From: Bacteroidales bacterium UBA1253
GTDB lineage: Bacteria > Bacteroidota > Bacteroidia > Bacteroidales > Paludibacteraceae
Direction of reading: 5' to 3'
Assembly: GCA_002308815.1 (NCBI GenBank)
Contig: DBVX01000078.1
Span: 6,189-19,076, forward strand
DNA length: 12,888 bases
Shown here: positions 1 through 6,716 of the stretch, one piece after another
How the letters are laid out: the number at the start of each line of letters is the position of its first letter
Numbering within the stretch: the first letter of the stretch is position 1
Made by a program: the position numbers and the translations under genes
The notes under the pieces: generated by a model
Database searches by the model: none
What the model was told of the DNA's origin: nothing
The model's input: only the letters and a program-made list of their open reading frames with translations

Positions 1-22
1 TCGACCACTCCGCCATCTTTCC
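1..22 (-). tRNA. tRNA-Ser, 5' end only (cut by window edge)
   Basis: Read on the minus strand, this stretch begins GGAAAGATGG and continues CGGAGTGGTCGA. That matches the acceptor 5' strand, positions 8-9 and the start of the D-arm (GAGTGGTCGA) of a bacterial class II tRNA of the serine type. The mature 5' end would be at position 22. The anticodon and variable arm lie outside the window, so the isoacceptor cannot be named. tRNA-Leu and tRNA-Tyr also have long variable arms but usually differ in the acceptor and D-arm sequence. Confidence 0.8.
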
Positions 23-24
23 GA

Positions 25-58
25 AAGAAGGATTGCCCCAAAAAGGCAATCACTTCTT
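25..58 (-). terminator. Hairpin between lipoprotein gene and tRNA-Ser (possible terminator or processing site)
   Basis: Positions 31-37 (GATTGCC) pair perfectly with 45-51 (GGCAATC) around a 7-nt loop. The stem extends by six more pairs (25-30 with 53-58) past one bulged A at 52, giving about 13 bp. It sits just after the stop of the minus-strand lipoprotein gene and just before the tRNA 5' end. On the minus strand the stem is followed by only a short T run that is partly inside the stem, so it is not a classic intrinsic terminator. It may instead mark RNA processing ahead of the tRNA. Confidence 0.5.
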
Positions 59-80
59 CATACATTGCTGCAAACAGAAA

Positions 81-299
81 TTATTGAGCGACGGCTTCCT
101 GAACGGCCTCTACAGCCTCGGTCACTTCCTCTACGGCATTAACTGCCGCATTCTCTTCAGCAACCACTTCTTCCTCAACGGGAGCAGCCACTTCTTCTAC
201 CTGTACAGCCTCTTGTTCAGCGGCTTCAGTGTTTTCAGCTTTCTTACCGCAGCTCATAACGCACATTGCTACAGCTGCAATGAATAACATCTTTTTCAT
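81..299 (-). CDS. Small Ala/Glu/Val-rich lipoprotein (72 aa), function unknown
   Basis: The product begins with a short basic N-terminus, a hydrophobic stretch, and the lipobox VMSC with the acylated Cys at residue 17. This is a type II signal peptide, so the mature protein should be a lipid-anchored envelope peptide of about 56 residues. The mature part is low complexity: Glu, Ala and Val dominate in a loose EAV/EEV pattern, with two Lys just after the Cys and almost no aromatics, suggesting an acidic helical or extended tether. No enzymatic motif is visible. The start is supported by a Bacteroidota-type promoter about 60 nt upstream (360-390, minus). The opposite-strand ORF over this region is a shadow. 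I do not recognise the family. Surface export is undecided, because the residues after Cys (GKKAE) only loosely resemble known Bacteroidota lipoprotein export signals. Confidence 0.75.
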   Translation of the reverse strand: MKKMLFIAAVAMCVMSCGKKAENTEAAEQEAVQVEEVAAPVEEEVVAEENAAVNAVEEVTEAVEAVQEAVAQ

Positions 300-359
300 A
301 AGATCGTTTTTTGTTGGTTAATTATATTGTTTTTCAAGTATGTGCCTCAAAAAACGGCG

Positions 360-390
360 CAAAAGTACGTCTTTTTTTATAGAGTGCAAA
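360..390 (-). promoter_or_regulatory. Bacteroidota-type promoter for the small lipoprotein gene
   Basis: On the minus strand a -33 box TTTG (387-390) is separated by 19 bp from the -7 box TACTTTTG (360-367), an exact fit to the Bacteroidota primary sigma consensus TTTG-N19-21-TAnnTTTG. Transcription would start near position 354, giving a leader of roughly 55 nt before the lipoprotein ATG at 299. Confidence 0.7.
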
Positions 391-398
391 AAAAAATG

Positions 399-406
399 TA
401 TTTTTG
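399..406 (+). promoter_or_regulatory. Candidate -7 box for the PASTA-rluD-porX operon
   Basis: TATTTTTG fits TAnnTTTG on the plus strand. The expected -33 region (about 372-379) is T-rich but lacks a clear TTTG, so only half the promoter is supported. A start near 413 would place the PASTA gene ATG at 450 about 37 nt downstream. That argues against the longer reading that begins at 327, upstream of this box. The site lies next to and overlaps the footprint of the divergent lipoprotein promoter. Confidence 0.45.
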
Positions 407-449
407 CCCGATTTTTGAAATTCTGACTTTTTCAAGCAAATCGGAACAA

Positions 450-1292
450 ATGACTGCCAAGCAAAAAATCGCAATGGAAAGCAATCCGCGCGGGACTATG
501 GCTTTCGTTCTCATCAATCTTGCCATAGCATTGATTATCGCAGTCCTGCTTCTCGTCGCGCTCAAGTGGTGGCTCAACCGGTACACCGAACACGGCATTG
601 AGGTGGAAGTGCCACAAATAACAGGGCTGACCGTGGAGGAGGCACAGATACTGCTGGAAGGTGAGACGCTGCGTCTTGAAGTGTATGACTCGACCTATTC
701 CTCCAAAGTCCCCCTCGGCACTATCGTCGAGCAGACACCCGCACCCGTCAGCCGCGTCAAGCGGGGAAGGACAGTCTATGTGGTTATGAACGCCCGTCAG
801 AGACGGCAGGTTGCCGTTCCTCAACTCGCAGATGTCCCCTACCGTCAGGCGGAAAGCACGCTTCGGCAGATGGGACTCACGCCGGTCGGACTTGTCTATA
901 AACCATCCGCTTACCGGGATCTTGTGCTTGACATACTCACTGAAGACAGCACGTCCATTACGCCGGGGACGCTGCTTACCGAGCACACTCCCGTCATACT
1001 GGTTGTCGGACAGGGACTCGGTACGGAACAGGTCATCACACCGGATCTGAAGGGGCTAGGGCTACAGGACTGCCGTTCGTTGTTGCTTGCCACCCACCTC
1101 ACACTCGGCACGTTCACCTATGACAAAGAACCCGGCGAAGACAACATCAACCGGTACATAGTCTATGACCAGCATCCTGCTGCGGGAAGCAGACTGACGG
1201 AAGGGAAGGCTGTCAATATCCTCCTCACCACTGACCGCAAGAAAGCAGTCTCGGTCAATGCGGACGAGTACCCCGAAGAGGAATTCTTCTGA
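450..1292 (+). CDS. Membrane-anchored PASTA domain protein (280 aa)
   Basis: From the ATG at 450 the protein has a short cytoplasmic N-terminus, one transmembrane helix (about residues 17-39, ending at KWWL), and an extracytoplasmic part of three PASTA-type repeats (about 51-115, 120-188, 195-261). Each opens with a VP/P-x-L-x-G-like strand and ends in a beta strand such as TVYVVM or VILVVG. A short acidic tail, EYPEEEFF, closes it. PASTA repeats are known in penicillin-binding proteins and Ser/Thr kinases, where they contact peptidoglycan or muropeptides; here there is no kinase or transpeptidase domain, so a cell-wall or envelope role is inferred. The frame is open back to 327, but the extra 41 residues are low-quality sequence over a promoter-like region. 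An ATG at 474 is another possible start. It is the first gene of the operon; rluD follows after 38 nt, a pairing common in Bacteroidales. Confidence 0.85.
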   Translation: MTAKQKIAMESNPRGTMAFVLINLAIALIIAVLLLVALKWWLNRYTEHGIEVEVPQITGLTVEEAQILLEGETLRLEVYDSTYSSKVPLGTIVEQTPAPVSRVKRGRTVYVVMNARQRRQVAVPQLADVPYRQAESTLRQMGLTPVGLVYKPSAYRDLVLDILTEDSTSITPGTLLTEHTPVILVVGQGLGTEQVITPDLKGLGLQDCRSLLLATHLTLGTFTYDKEPGEDNINRYIVYDQHPAAGSRLTEGKAVNILLTTDRKKAVSVNADEYPEEEFF

Positions 1293-1330
1293 ACATCCCC
1301 TGACACAACCCCTGAAAACTTACCCCTGCT

Positions 1331-2356
1331 ATGGACGAACTGTGGGAAAGATTTCATATTGAAGTGGACAAGGGACAGTCGCCCCTGCGCATTGACAAGT
1401 ACCTGAGCGAACACATGGCAGGCACTTCACGCAACCGCATCCAGACCGCAGCCGACAGCGGGCACATCACTGTCAATGACATTCCCGTCCGCTCCAACTA
1501 CAAGGTCAAACCGCTCGATGTCATCCGCGTGCTGCTTGACCACGAACCGGTTGACACGCACATCACTCCTGAAAACATCCCCCTGAACATCGTTTATGAA
1601 GACAACGACCTGATGGTTATCAACAAGCAGGCGGGACTGGTCGTCCACCCCGGACACGGCAACTATGAGCATACACTGCTCCACGCGCTCGCATACTATT
1701 TCCAGATAAAAGGCAGCCCCCTCGATATCAATAACCCCGACATAGGACTCGTTCACCGCATTGACAAGGACACGTCCGGTCTTTTGCTGATCGCCAAGAC
1801 TCCTGATGCGAAAACCGGACTCGGACTGCAGTTCTTTGAGCATACCACCCGACGCACCTATCAGGCTCTCGTCTGGGGGACGTTCCGCGAGCAGCAAGGT
1901 ACCGTCAACGGCGCACTCGCACGGGACACAAGCGACCGAACGAAGTACCGCATCTGGTCGCTTGAGGACAATCCCGATGCCAAACCCGCCGTCACCCACT
2001 GGCAGATCATCGAGACCTTCCCCTACGTGACGCTCATCGAATGCCGCCTTGAGACGGGACGCACGCACCAGATACGCGTCCACATGCAAAGCCTCGGGCA
2101 TCCGCTCTTCAATGACGAGAAATACGGTGGTACGGAAATACTGAAGGGACTGTCCACTCAGAAATACAAACAGTTCATCCACAACTGTTTCGACCTGTGT
2201 CCGAGACAGGCATTGCACGCCAAGACCCTCGGATTCACGCACCCCCGGACCGGCGAACAAATGTTCTTCGACAGCCCGCTGCCCGAAGATATGTCCAACC
2301 TTCTGAACAAATGGCGCAACTATGGGAACGCAACTCAAACAGATACTCTGGGCTGA
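1331..2356 (+). CDS. rluD: RluD-like 23S rRNA pseudouridine synthase (RluA family, 341 aa)
   Basis: An N-terminal S4 RNA-binding domain (about residues 18-78, including LRIDKYLSEHM and GHITVND) is followed by the RluA-type catalytic domain. The signature HRIDKDTSGLLLIAK begins at residue 142, with the catalytic Asp at 145. The TGRTHQIRVHM motif further on is also family-typical. RluD enzymes isomerise uridines in helix 69 of 23S rRNA (1911/1915/1917 in E. coli), a late large-subunit assembly step in the cytoplasm. Family members such as RluC or RluA cannot be strictly excluded, but the S4 domain plus this signature favours RluD. Length fits the family. The last 35 nt overlap the start of porX, which suggests translational coupling. 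The start is the ATG at 1331, 38 nt after the PASTA gene. Confidence 0.92.
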   Translation: MDELWERFHIEVDKGQSPLRIDKYLSEHMAGTSRNRIQTAADSGHITVNDIPVRSNYKVKPLDVIRVLLDHEPVDTHITPENIPLNIVYEDNDLMVINKQAGLVVHPGHGNYEHTLLHALAYYFQIKGSPLDINNPDIGLVHRIDKDTSGLLLIAKTPDAKTGLGLQFFEHTTRRTYQALVWGTFREQQGTVNGALARDTSDRTKYRIWSLEDNPDAKPAVTHWQIIETFPYVTLIECRLETGRTHQIRVHMQSLGHPLFNDEKYGGTEILKGLSTQKYKQFIHNCFDLCPRQALHAKTLGFTHPRTGEQMFFDSPLPEDMSNLLNKWRNYGNATQTDTLG

Positions 2357-3875
2357 CGACGAGATACAGCTCCTGCAACCGTATATCCTTTTTCTTCGGG
2401 AGAAAGGCTACGAAGTGACCCCCGTATGCAGCGGACAGGATGCCGTTGACACTTTCCTTGAAAAAACATTCGACATTGTTTTCCTTGACGAGCAGATGCC
2501 GGGAATGAGCGGCATCGAGACCTTGCAGGAACTGAAAAGGCTGCATCCGGAGACTCCCGTCGTGATGATTACCAAGAGCGAGGAGGAGAACATTATGGAG
2601 CAGGCTATCGGGCAGCAGATTGCCGACTACCTGATCAAACCCGTCAACCCCAACCAGATACTTCTTTGTCTGAAAAAGCACATACAGAGCAGGCAGCTTG
2701 TGGCGGCTGAAACCGACAAATCATATCGTGAGGAGTTCGCCGACATAGCCTATATGATTGACACGGCGCGGACGTTCGATGAGTTTGTCAGCATCCACAA
2801 GTCGCTCAGTCTGTGGGATATCCGGTTGCACGACATCCAGTCGCCGATGCGCGACATGCTGCTGCAACAGCGCGAGCAGGCGAACAACGCGTGGGCGAAA
2901 TGGGTCATACGCAACTACGAATCGTGGTTTGACGGGAACAACCCGCAACGCCCTCTGCTTTCACCGGATGTCTTCAAGCGGAAAGTGTTCCCGCTGCTTG
3001 ACAGCGGACAGAAAGTCTTTGTCATCGTCATAGACAACTTCCGGTACGACCAGTGGAAAACTATCCAACCGTTGCTCAACGAATTCTTCAACATGGACGA
3101 GGAACAGATATGCTGCTCCATCCTCCCTACCGCCACACAGTACGCGCGCAACGCCATCTTCGCCGGACTGATGCCTGAACAGATACGCCAGATGTTCCCA
3201 GACCTTTGGGTTTCCGAAGAGGACGAGGAAGGAAAAAATCTCAACGAGAAGGAACTGCTGCAAAGCCAGTTGGACCGATTTCGCAAACGGTACGGATTCA
3301 CATACTACAAAATCAACGAAAGCGACTTTTGCGAGAAAATCACCCGTCAGATAGGCGGACTGCAGACACCGCTTAATGTCGCGGTTATCAACTTTATTGA
3401 CATGCTTTCGCATGCACGCACCGACTCGAAGATGATGCGCGAGTTGTGCAACAACGAGAGCGCGTACCGCTCGCTCACGTTGTCTTGGTTCCGGCACTCG
3501 CCCATACGCGCGTTCCTTGCACGGATAGCCCGCCTCGGCTACAAAGTGATTCTCACCACCGACCACGGCACCGTGCGCGTCACCAACCCCATTCCTATCA
3601 TCGGCGACAAGAACACCAACACCAACCTCCGGTACAAGGAAGGGAAAGCCCTCACCTGCCAGTCGAAGAACGTCTATGAGGTCAGGCAGCCCCTGCGTGT
3701 CGGTCTGCCATGCCCCAACGTCAGCACCAGTTACGTATTCTGCACCGGCAACGATTTCTTCGGGTATCCCAACAACTTCAACTACTACGCGCAGATCTAC
3801 CGCAACACTTTCCAGCACGGAGGCATATCCATGGAGGAGATGCTGATTCCCCTTGTCTCGCTCTCCCCTAAATAA
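2322..3875 (+). CDS. porX: PorX-type response regulator with PglZ/alkaline-phosphatase-superfamily output domain (517 aa)
   Basis: Residues 5-122 form a receiver domain with the acidic pair D12/D13, the phospho-acceptor D56 in FLDEQMPG, the T84 switch residue and K106 in LIKPVNP. A helical linker (about 125-225) leads to a PglZ-like alkaline-phosphatase-superfamily domain (about 230-517). Its metal and nucleophile residues are visible: D238 (VIVIDNFRYD), a Thr at 270/272 (PTATQYAR), D360 and H364 (FIDMLSH), D414/H415 (TTDHG) and H499 (FQHGG). In Porphyromonas gingivalis, PorX is controlled by the PorY kinase, works with the sigma factor SigP, and is needed for type IX secretion; its effector domain is reported to hydrolyse oligonucleotides. 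All expected active-site residues are kept, so this copy should be functional. No kinase gene is in the window. It overlaps rluD by 35 nt and the EEP gene follows after 11 nt. Confidence 0.93.
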   Translation: MGTQLKQILWADDEIQLLQPYILFLREKGYEVTPVCSGQDAVDTFLEKTFDIVFLDEQMPGMSGIETLQELKRLHPETPVVMITKSEEENIMEQAIGQQIADYLIKPVNPNQILLCLKKHIQSRQLVAAETDKSYREEFADIAYMIDTARTFDEFVSIHKSLSLWDIRLHDIQSPMRDMLLQQREQANNAWAKWVIRNYESWFDGNNPQRPLLSPDVFKRKVFPLLDSGQKVFVIVIDNFRYDQWKTIQPLLNEFFNMDEEQICCSILPTATQYARNAIFAGLMPEQIRQMFPDLWVSEEDEEGKNLNEKELLQSQLDRFRKRYGFTYYKINESDFCEKITRQIGGLQTPLNVAVINFIDMLSHARTDSKMMRELCNNESAYRSLTLSWFRHSPIRAFLARIARLGYKVILTTDHGTVRVTNPIPIIGDKNTNTNLRYKEGKALTCQSKNVYEVRQPLRVGLPCPNVSTSYVFCTGNDFFGYPNNFNYYAQIYRNTFQHGGISMEEMLIPLVSLSPK

Positions 3876-3886
3876 ATTTTTCCGCT

Positions 3887-4768
3887 TTGCGACGTTTCCT
3901 GAAAATACTGTTTCTGCTGCTGTTTCTGCTGCTCATCGGAGCGGGGTTTCTCTTTGTGTCCCACGGTTTTCTCTATCGCGTCCCGGAACAATCATCCACC
4001 CGCACCCTGACCGTCCTCACCTACAACACGCACGGCATGGGGCAGGCTCGGAAAACACCGGGCAATGCGGTCATAAAATTCCTGCAACAAAGCAATGCCG
4101 ACCTTCTCTGTCTTCAGGAGGTAGATGTCTATAAGAACCCGGAATACCTTACGCTCAACGAGTTGCGGAATTCGCTTCAGGGGTATCCTTATACCTATTT
4201 CGATTTCAAGGTCTATAACAGCCGCCATCAGTTCGGCAACGTCGTCTTTTCCAAGTACCCGCTTGTCAACAAGCATACCATCCGCTACCCTTCAAGGGCG
4301 AACATAAGCAGTTGCTGCGATGTGGTGGTCGGACAAGACACGCTCCGGCTCTTCACCAACCATCTTGAGTCCTACCGTTTCACGGGCAGTGAACTGGACT
4401 CTGTTGCGGCACACCCTTTCCATACCGACACCGTGATACGCCGGAAAGTGCAGTCGGCGAGCCGCAGCCGGTTCCGTCAGGCACGCATAATCGCCGACTC
4501 GGTTGCCGCCTCGCCATACCCTGTTATGCTTGTCGGCGACCTCAACTCCCTGCCTCTTTCGCCCACGTACCTGCTGCTGAGGCTGCATCTGCGGGATGCA
4601 TTCCTTCAGACATCATCAGTACGTCTGGGAAGCACGTACAGAAAAGGAAGAATGGGTCTGCGCATAGACTATATTCTCCATTCTCCGGATCTTACTCCGA
4701 CAGACTGTCATACCATCCGCACGACAGGTTCGGATCATCTTCCGTTGCAAGCGACTTTCGTTTGGTGA
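3887..4768 (+). CDS. Membrane-anchored endonuclease/exonuclease/phosphatase (EEP) family protein (293 aa, TTG start)
   Basis: A strongly hydrophobic N-terminal segment (residues 5-25) looks like an uncleaved anchor or signal, followed by a full EEP fold. The catalytic motifs appear in order: TYNTHG (N47), LCLQEVD (E78), GNVVFSKYP, TNHLES (H159), VGDLNS (D218, N220), RIDYIL (D261) and GSDHLP (D283, H284). EEP enzymes are Mg-dependent phosphodiesterases acting on nucleic acids, inositol phosphates or sphingomyelin-like lipids; the export signal argues for an extracytoplasmic, possibly lipid or nucleotide substrate, which the sequence cannot settle. The frame is closed upstream by TAA at 3869, and no ATG comes before the first catalytic motif, so translation must begin at the TTG at 3887. 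It lies 11 nt after porX, so translation is probably coupled. Its 3' end overlaps lpxC on the other strand by 34 bp. Confidence 0.88.
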   Translation: MRRFLKILFLLLFLLLIGAGFLFVSHGFLYRVPEQSSTRTLTVLTYNTHGMGQARKTPGNAVIKFLQQSNADLLCLQEVDVYKNPEYLTLNELRNSLQGYPYTYFDFKVYNSRHQFGNVVFSKYPLVNKHTIRYPSRANISSCCDVVVGQDTLRLFTNHLESYRFTGSELDSVAAHPFHTDTVIRRKVQSASRSRFRQARIIADSVAASPYPVMLVGDLNSLPLSPTYLLLRLHLRDAFLQTSSVRLGSTYRKGRMGLRIDYILHSPDLTPTDCHTIRTTGSDHLPLQATFVW

Positions 4769-5652
4769 CTAAGAAGTTGCTGGCAGCACCATGTGTTGAA
4801 ACCGTGTCCCGGACGCGTGACGGTCAGTATGCCCCGTATCGGCATTCCGAGTAAAGCCATGTCGCCAATCACGTCCACCAGTTTGTGGCGGGCGGGTTCG
4901 TTCTCATAAATCAGGGGACTCAGGTAGCCGAGACGGGAAGCGTCAATTGGTTTCTGCCCCAGTTTGCGGGCAAGAAGGTTCATCGACCATTGCCACATTC
5001 GCTTGTCGTAGATGACCAGCGCGTTTTGCAGGTCGCCGCCCTTGATCAGACCCAGATGCAGCAGAGGTTTGATTTCGCGGAGGAAACAGAACGTACGGGC
5101 GGACGCAATCTCTTTGTCGAAATCCCGCAAATCCGACAGTTCGGCATCCTGTTCGCCTAACACGGGCGAAGGATAGTCCACATGCACCCGCACCTTATAC
5201 CGTTCGCAAGGCTCAATGGTCATCACGCTGCCTTTTCCGTTGTCGAAGCGGATAGGTTCGCTGACAACAAGCTCTCTGACAGGACTATCCTGCTCCACTA
5301 TGCCTACACGCTTGATGGCATCCACCCATTGCCGCGCACTGCCGTCCAAGATAGGCACTTCCGGCGCGTCCACCTCCACTATGCAGTTGCTCACGCCCAT
5401 GGCGTACAGTGCTGCCATCAGGTGTTCCACAGTACTCACTCTCCACGTCTTATGTTCCAGCACCGTACCCCGTGACGTGCCGCCTACGAACGATGCGAGG
5501 GCGGGCATTGACGGCTTGTCCGGCAAGTCCGTGCGGCAGAAAAGGATGCCGTTATCCGCAGGCGCGGGACGTACTGTGGCGCATATATCTATGCCTGTAT
5601 GCAATCCTTTCCCGTGCAGGGTGAAACTGTCGCGAAGTGTGGTCTGGGTCAT
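4735..5652 (-). CDS. lpxC: LpxC, UDP-3-O-acyl-GlcNAc deacetylase (305 aa, no FabZ fusion)
   Basis: LpxC removes the N-acetyl group from UDP-3-O-acyl-GlcNAc, the committed step of lipid A synthesis, in the cytoplasm. The opening [16 protein letters not shown] is typical. Catalytic E76 and zinc ligand H77 lie in [10 protein letters not shown], zinc ligands H256 and D260 in [11 protein letters not shown], and the catalytic-type H283 in RPGHG. IxILDGSA-like (VPILDGSA) and [10 protein letters not shown] substrate-loop motifs are also present. All key residues are intact. In Bacteroidota LpxC is normally an approximately 460-residue fusion to FabZ; here the frame stops shortly after the last LpxC helix and the DNA beyond belongs to the convergent EEP gene. 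Start and lpxD stop overlap as ATGA (5649-5652), a coupled pair. The last residues (about [11 protein letters not shown]) are encoded in the overlap with the EEP gene and look non-conserved. Confidence 0.93.
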   Translation of the reverse strand: MTQTTLRDSFTLHGKGLHTGIDICATVRPAPADNGILFCRTDLPDKPSMPALASFVGGTSRGTVLEHKTWRVSTVEHLMAALYAMGVSNCIVEVDAPEVPILDGSARQWVDAIKRVGIVEQDSPVRELVVSEPIRFDNGKGSVMTIEPCERYKVRVHVDYPSPVLGEQDAELSDLRDFDKEIASARTFCFLREIKPLLHLGLIKGGDLQNALVIYDKRMWQWSMNLLARKLGQKPIDASRLGYLSPLIYENEPARHKLVDVIGDMALLGMPIRGILTVTRPGHGFNTWCCQQLLSHQTKVACNGR

Positions 5653-6650
5653 AGAAACTTTCTGTAAATGTCCGGCAGGCGGCGATAGACAGCCTGCGCC
5701 CTGCGCCAGCGGTTCGCCTCAATGGCGGGCATACCCATGTACTGTCCCGCCTTGCGGATGGTGCCTGCCACGCCCGATTTTGCCCCGAACATACATCCGT
5801 CGGCTATCTCGATGTGACCCGTTACGCCCACTTGCCCCGTCAGTGTGCAATGACTGCCTATCTTCGTCGAACCGGCTATACCTACCTGCGCGCACAGTAC
5901 GGTTGATTCGCCTATTTGAACGTTGTGGGCTATCTGGCACAGGTTGTCAATCTTCGTGTTCTTTCCGATGCGTGTCTCGCCCATCATCGCGCGGTCCACA
6001 GTTGTGTTCGCACCTATCTCCACATCGTCCTCAATCACTACCGTACCTATCTGCGGCACTTTGTGGTACACACCTTGTTCGTCCGGTTCGAAACCGAACC
6101 CGTCCGAACCGATCACCGCGCCGCTGTGCAATATGCAGTCGTTGCCCACGCGGCAGCCGTAATAGACTTTCACGCCCGCGTAGAGAACGGTTCGGTCGCC
6201 TATGACAACACCGTCACCGATGTACGTCTGCGGATAGACTTGCACGCCTGCGCCCAGACGGACACCCTTTCCGATGTATGCGCCTGTGCCGATGTATGCG
6301 TCATCGGGTACGCTCACGCCCTCGCTTATGTAAGCACCCGTTTCCACTCCGCGTTTCGCAGGATTGAGCGCTTTCGCCACCTCGCCCAGCAGGGCAGCCA
6401 TTGCCGCGCGGGCGTTGTCCACGCGGATGACCGTGGCATCCGTCTTGCCGTCAAAGGCGATATTGCGCGAAAGCAGCACAACGGAAGCCTTTGTGTCTGA
6501 AAGGTAGTGGATATACTTGGCATCCCCTAAAAAGCACAGGTCGCCCTCACGGGCTGTTTCTATGCCTGCCACATTGCGGACGGTACGGTTGCCGTCACCC
6601 TCGACCGTTCCGCCGAGCAATTGGCTGATTTGATTGGCACTGAATTCCAT
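5649..6650 (-). CDS. lpxD: LpxD, UDP-3-O-acylglucosamine N-acyltransferase (333 aa)
   Basis: LpxD transfers a 3-hydroxyacyl chain from acyl carrier protein to the 2-amino group of UDP-3-O-acylglucosamine, the step after LpxC in lipid A synthesis. Residues 1-100 form the N-terminal uridine-binding domain ([21 protein letters not shown]). Residues about 104-300 are a left-handed beta helix made of hexapeptide repeats such as [12 protein letters not shown] and TKIGSH. The catalytic His is H242 in [10 protein letters not shown], and the SDGFGF motif (182-187) is family-typical. A C-terminal helical segment ([13 protein letters not shown]) matches the acyl-carrier-protein-recognition region. Length is normal. 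It is first in the lpxD-lpxC pair, with its stop overlapping the lpxC start by 4 nt, and has its own promoter match at 6677-6708. The start at 6650 is preceded by an AAGAA-like leader. Confidence 0.96.
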   Translation of the reverse strand: MEFSANQISQLLGGTVEGDGNRTVRNVAGIETAREGDLCFLGDAKYIHYLSDTKASVVLLSRNIAFDGKTDATVIRVDNARAAMAALLGEVAKALNPAKRGVETGAYISEGVSVPDDAYIGTGAYIGKGVRLGAGVQVYPQTYIGDGVVIGDRTVLYAGVKVYYGCRVGNDCILHSGAVIGSDGFGFEPDEQGVYHKVPQIGTVVIEDDVEIGANTTVDRAMMGETRIGKNTKIDNLCQIAHNVQIGESTVLCAQVGIAGSTKIGSHCTLTGQVGVTGHIEIADGCMFGAKSGVAGTIRKAGQYMGMPAIEANRWRRAQAVYRRLPDIYRKFL

Positions 6651-6676
6651 TTCTTCAAAGAATATTGAAAATCGCG

Positions 6677-6708
6677 CGAAGGTACGGCGTTCTGTTCATC
6701 TGTGCAAA
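6677..6708 (-). promoter_or_regulatory. Promoter for lpxD-lpxC
   Basis: On the minus strand a -33 TTTG (6705-6708) lies 20 bp from a -7 box TACCTTCG (6677-6684), one mismatch from TAnnTTTG. Transcription would start near 6671, about 20 nt before the lpxD ATG. The site lies in the 66-bp gap after comF, so lpxD-lpxC can be expressed independently of the upstream genes. Confidence 0.6.
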
Positions 6709-6716
6709 AAAAACAT

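Noticed and set aside
33-287. An 84-residue plus-strand frame at the left edge
   Set aside because: It is the shadow of the lipoprotein gene, which has a proper lipobox and consensus promoter.
327-449. A 41-residue N-terminal extension of the PASTA protein
   Set aside because: It covers the divergent promoter region, is AT-driven and would put extra sequence ahead of the membrane helix; the ATG at 450 is better placed.
1427-2338. A 303-residue minus-strand frame
   Set aside because: It is antisense to rluD, which has a full catalytic motif set; no motif or promoter supports the antisense reading.
2961-3818. A 285-residue minus-strand frame
   Set aside because: It is antisense to the PorX effector domain and shows only composition-driven Val/Glu-rich sequence.
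4769-4870. Possible terminator after the EEP gene
   Set aside because: Only short GC stems with no T run are visible, and the DNA is lpxC coding sequence.
5216-6205. A 329-residue plus-strand frame
   Set aside because: It lies wholly opposite lpxC and lpxD, has Arg/Ser/Pro-rich composition typical of a shadow, and shows no domain.
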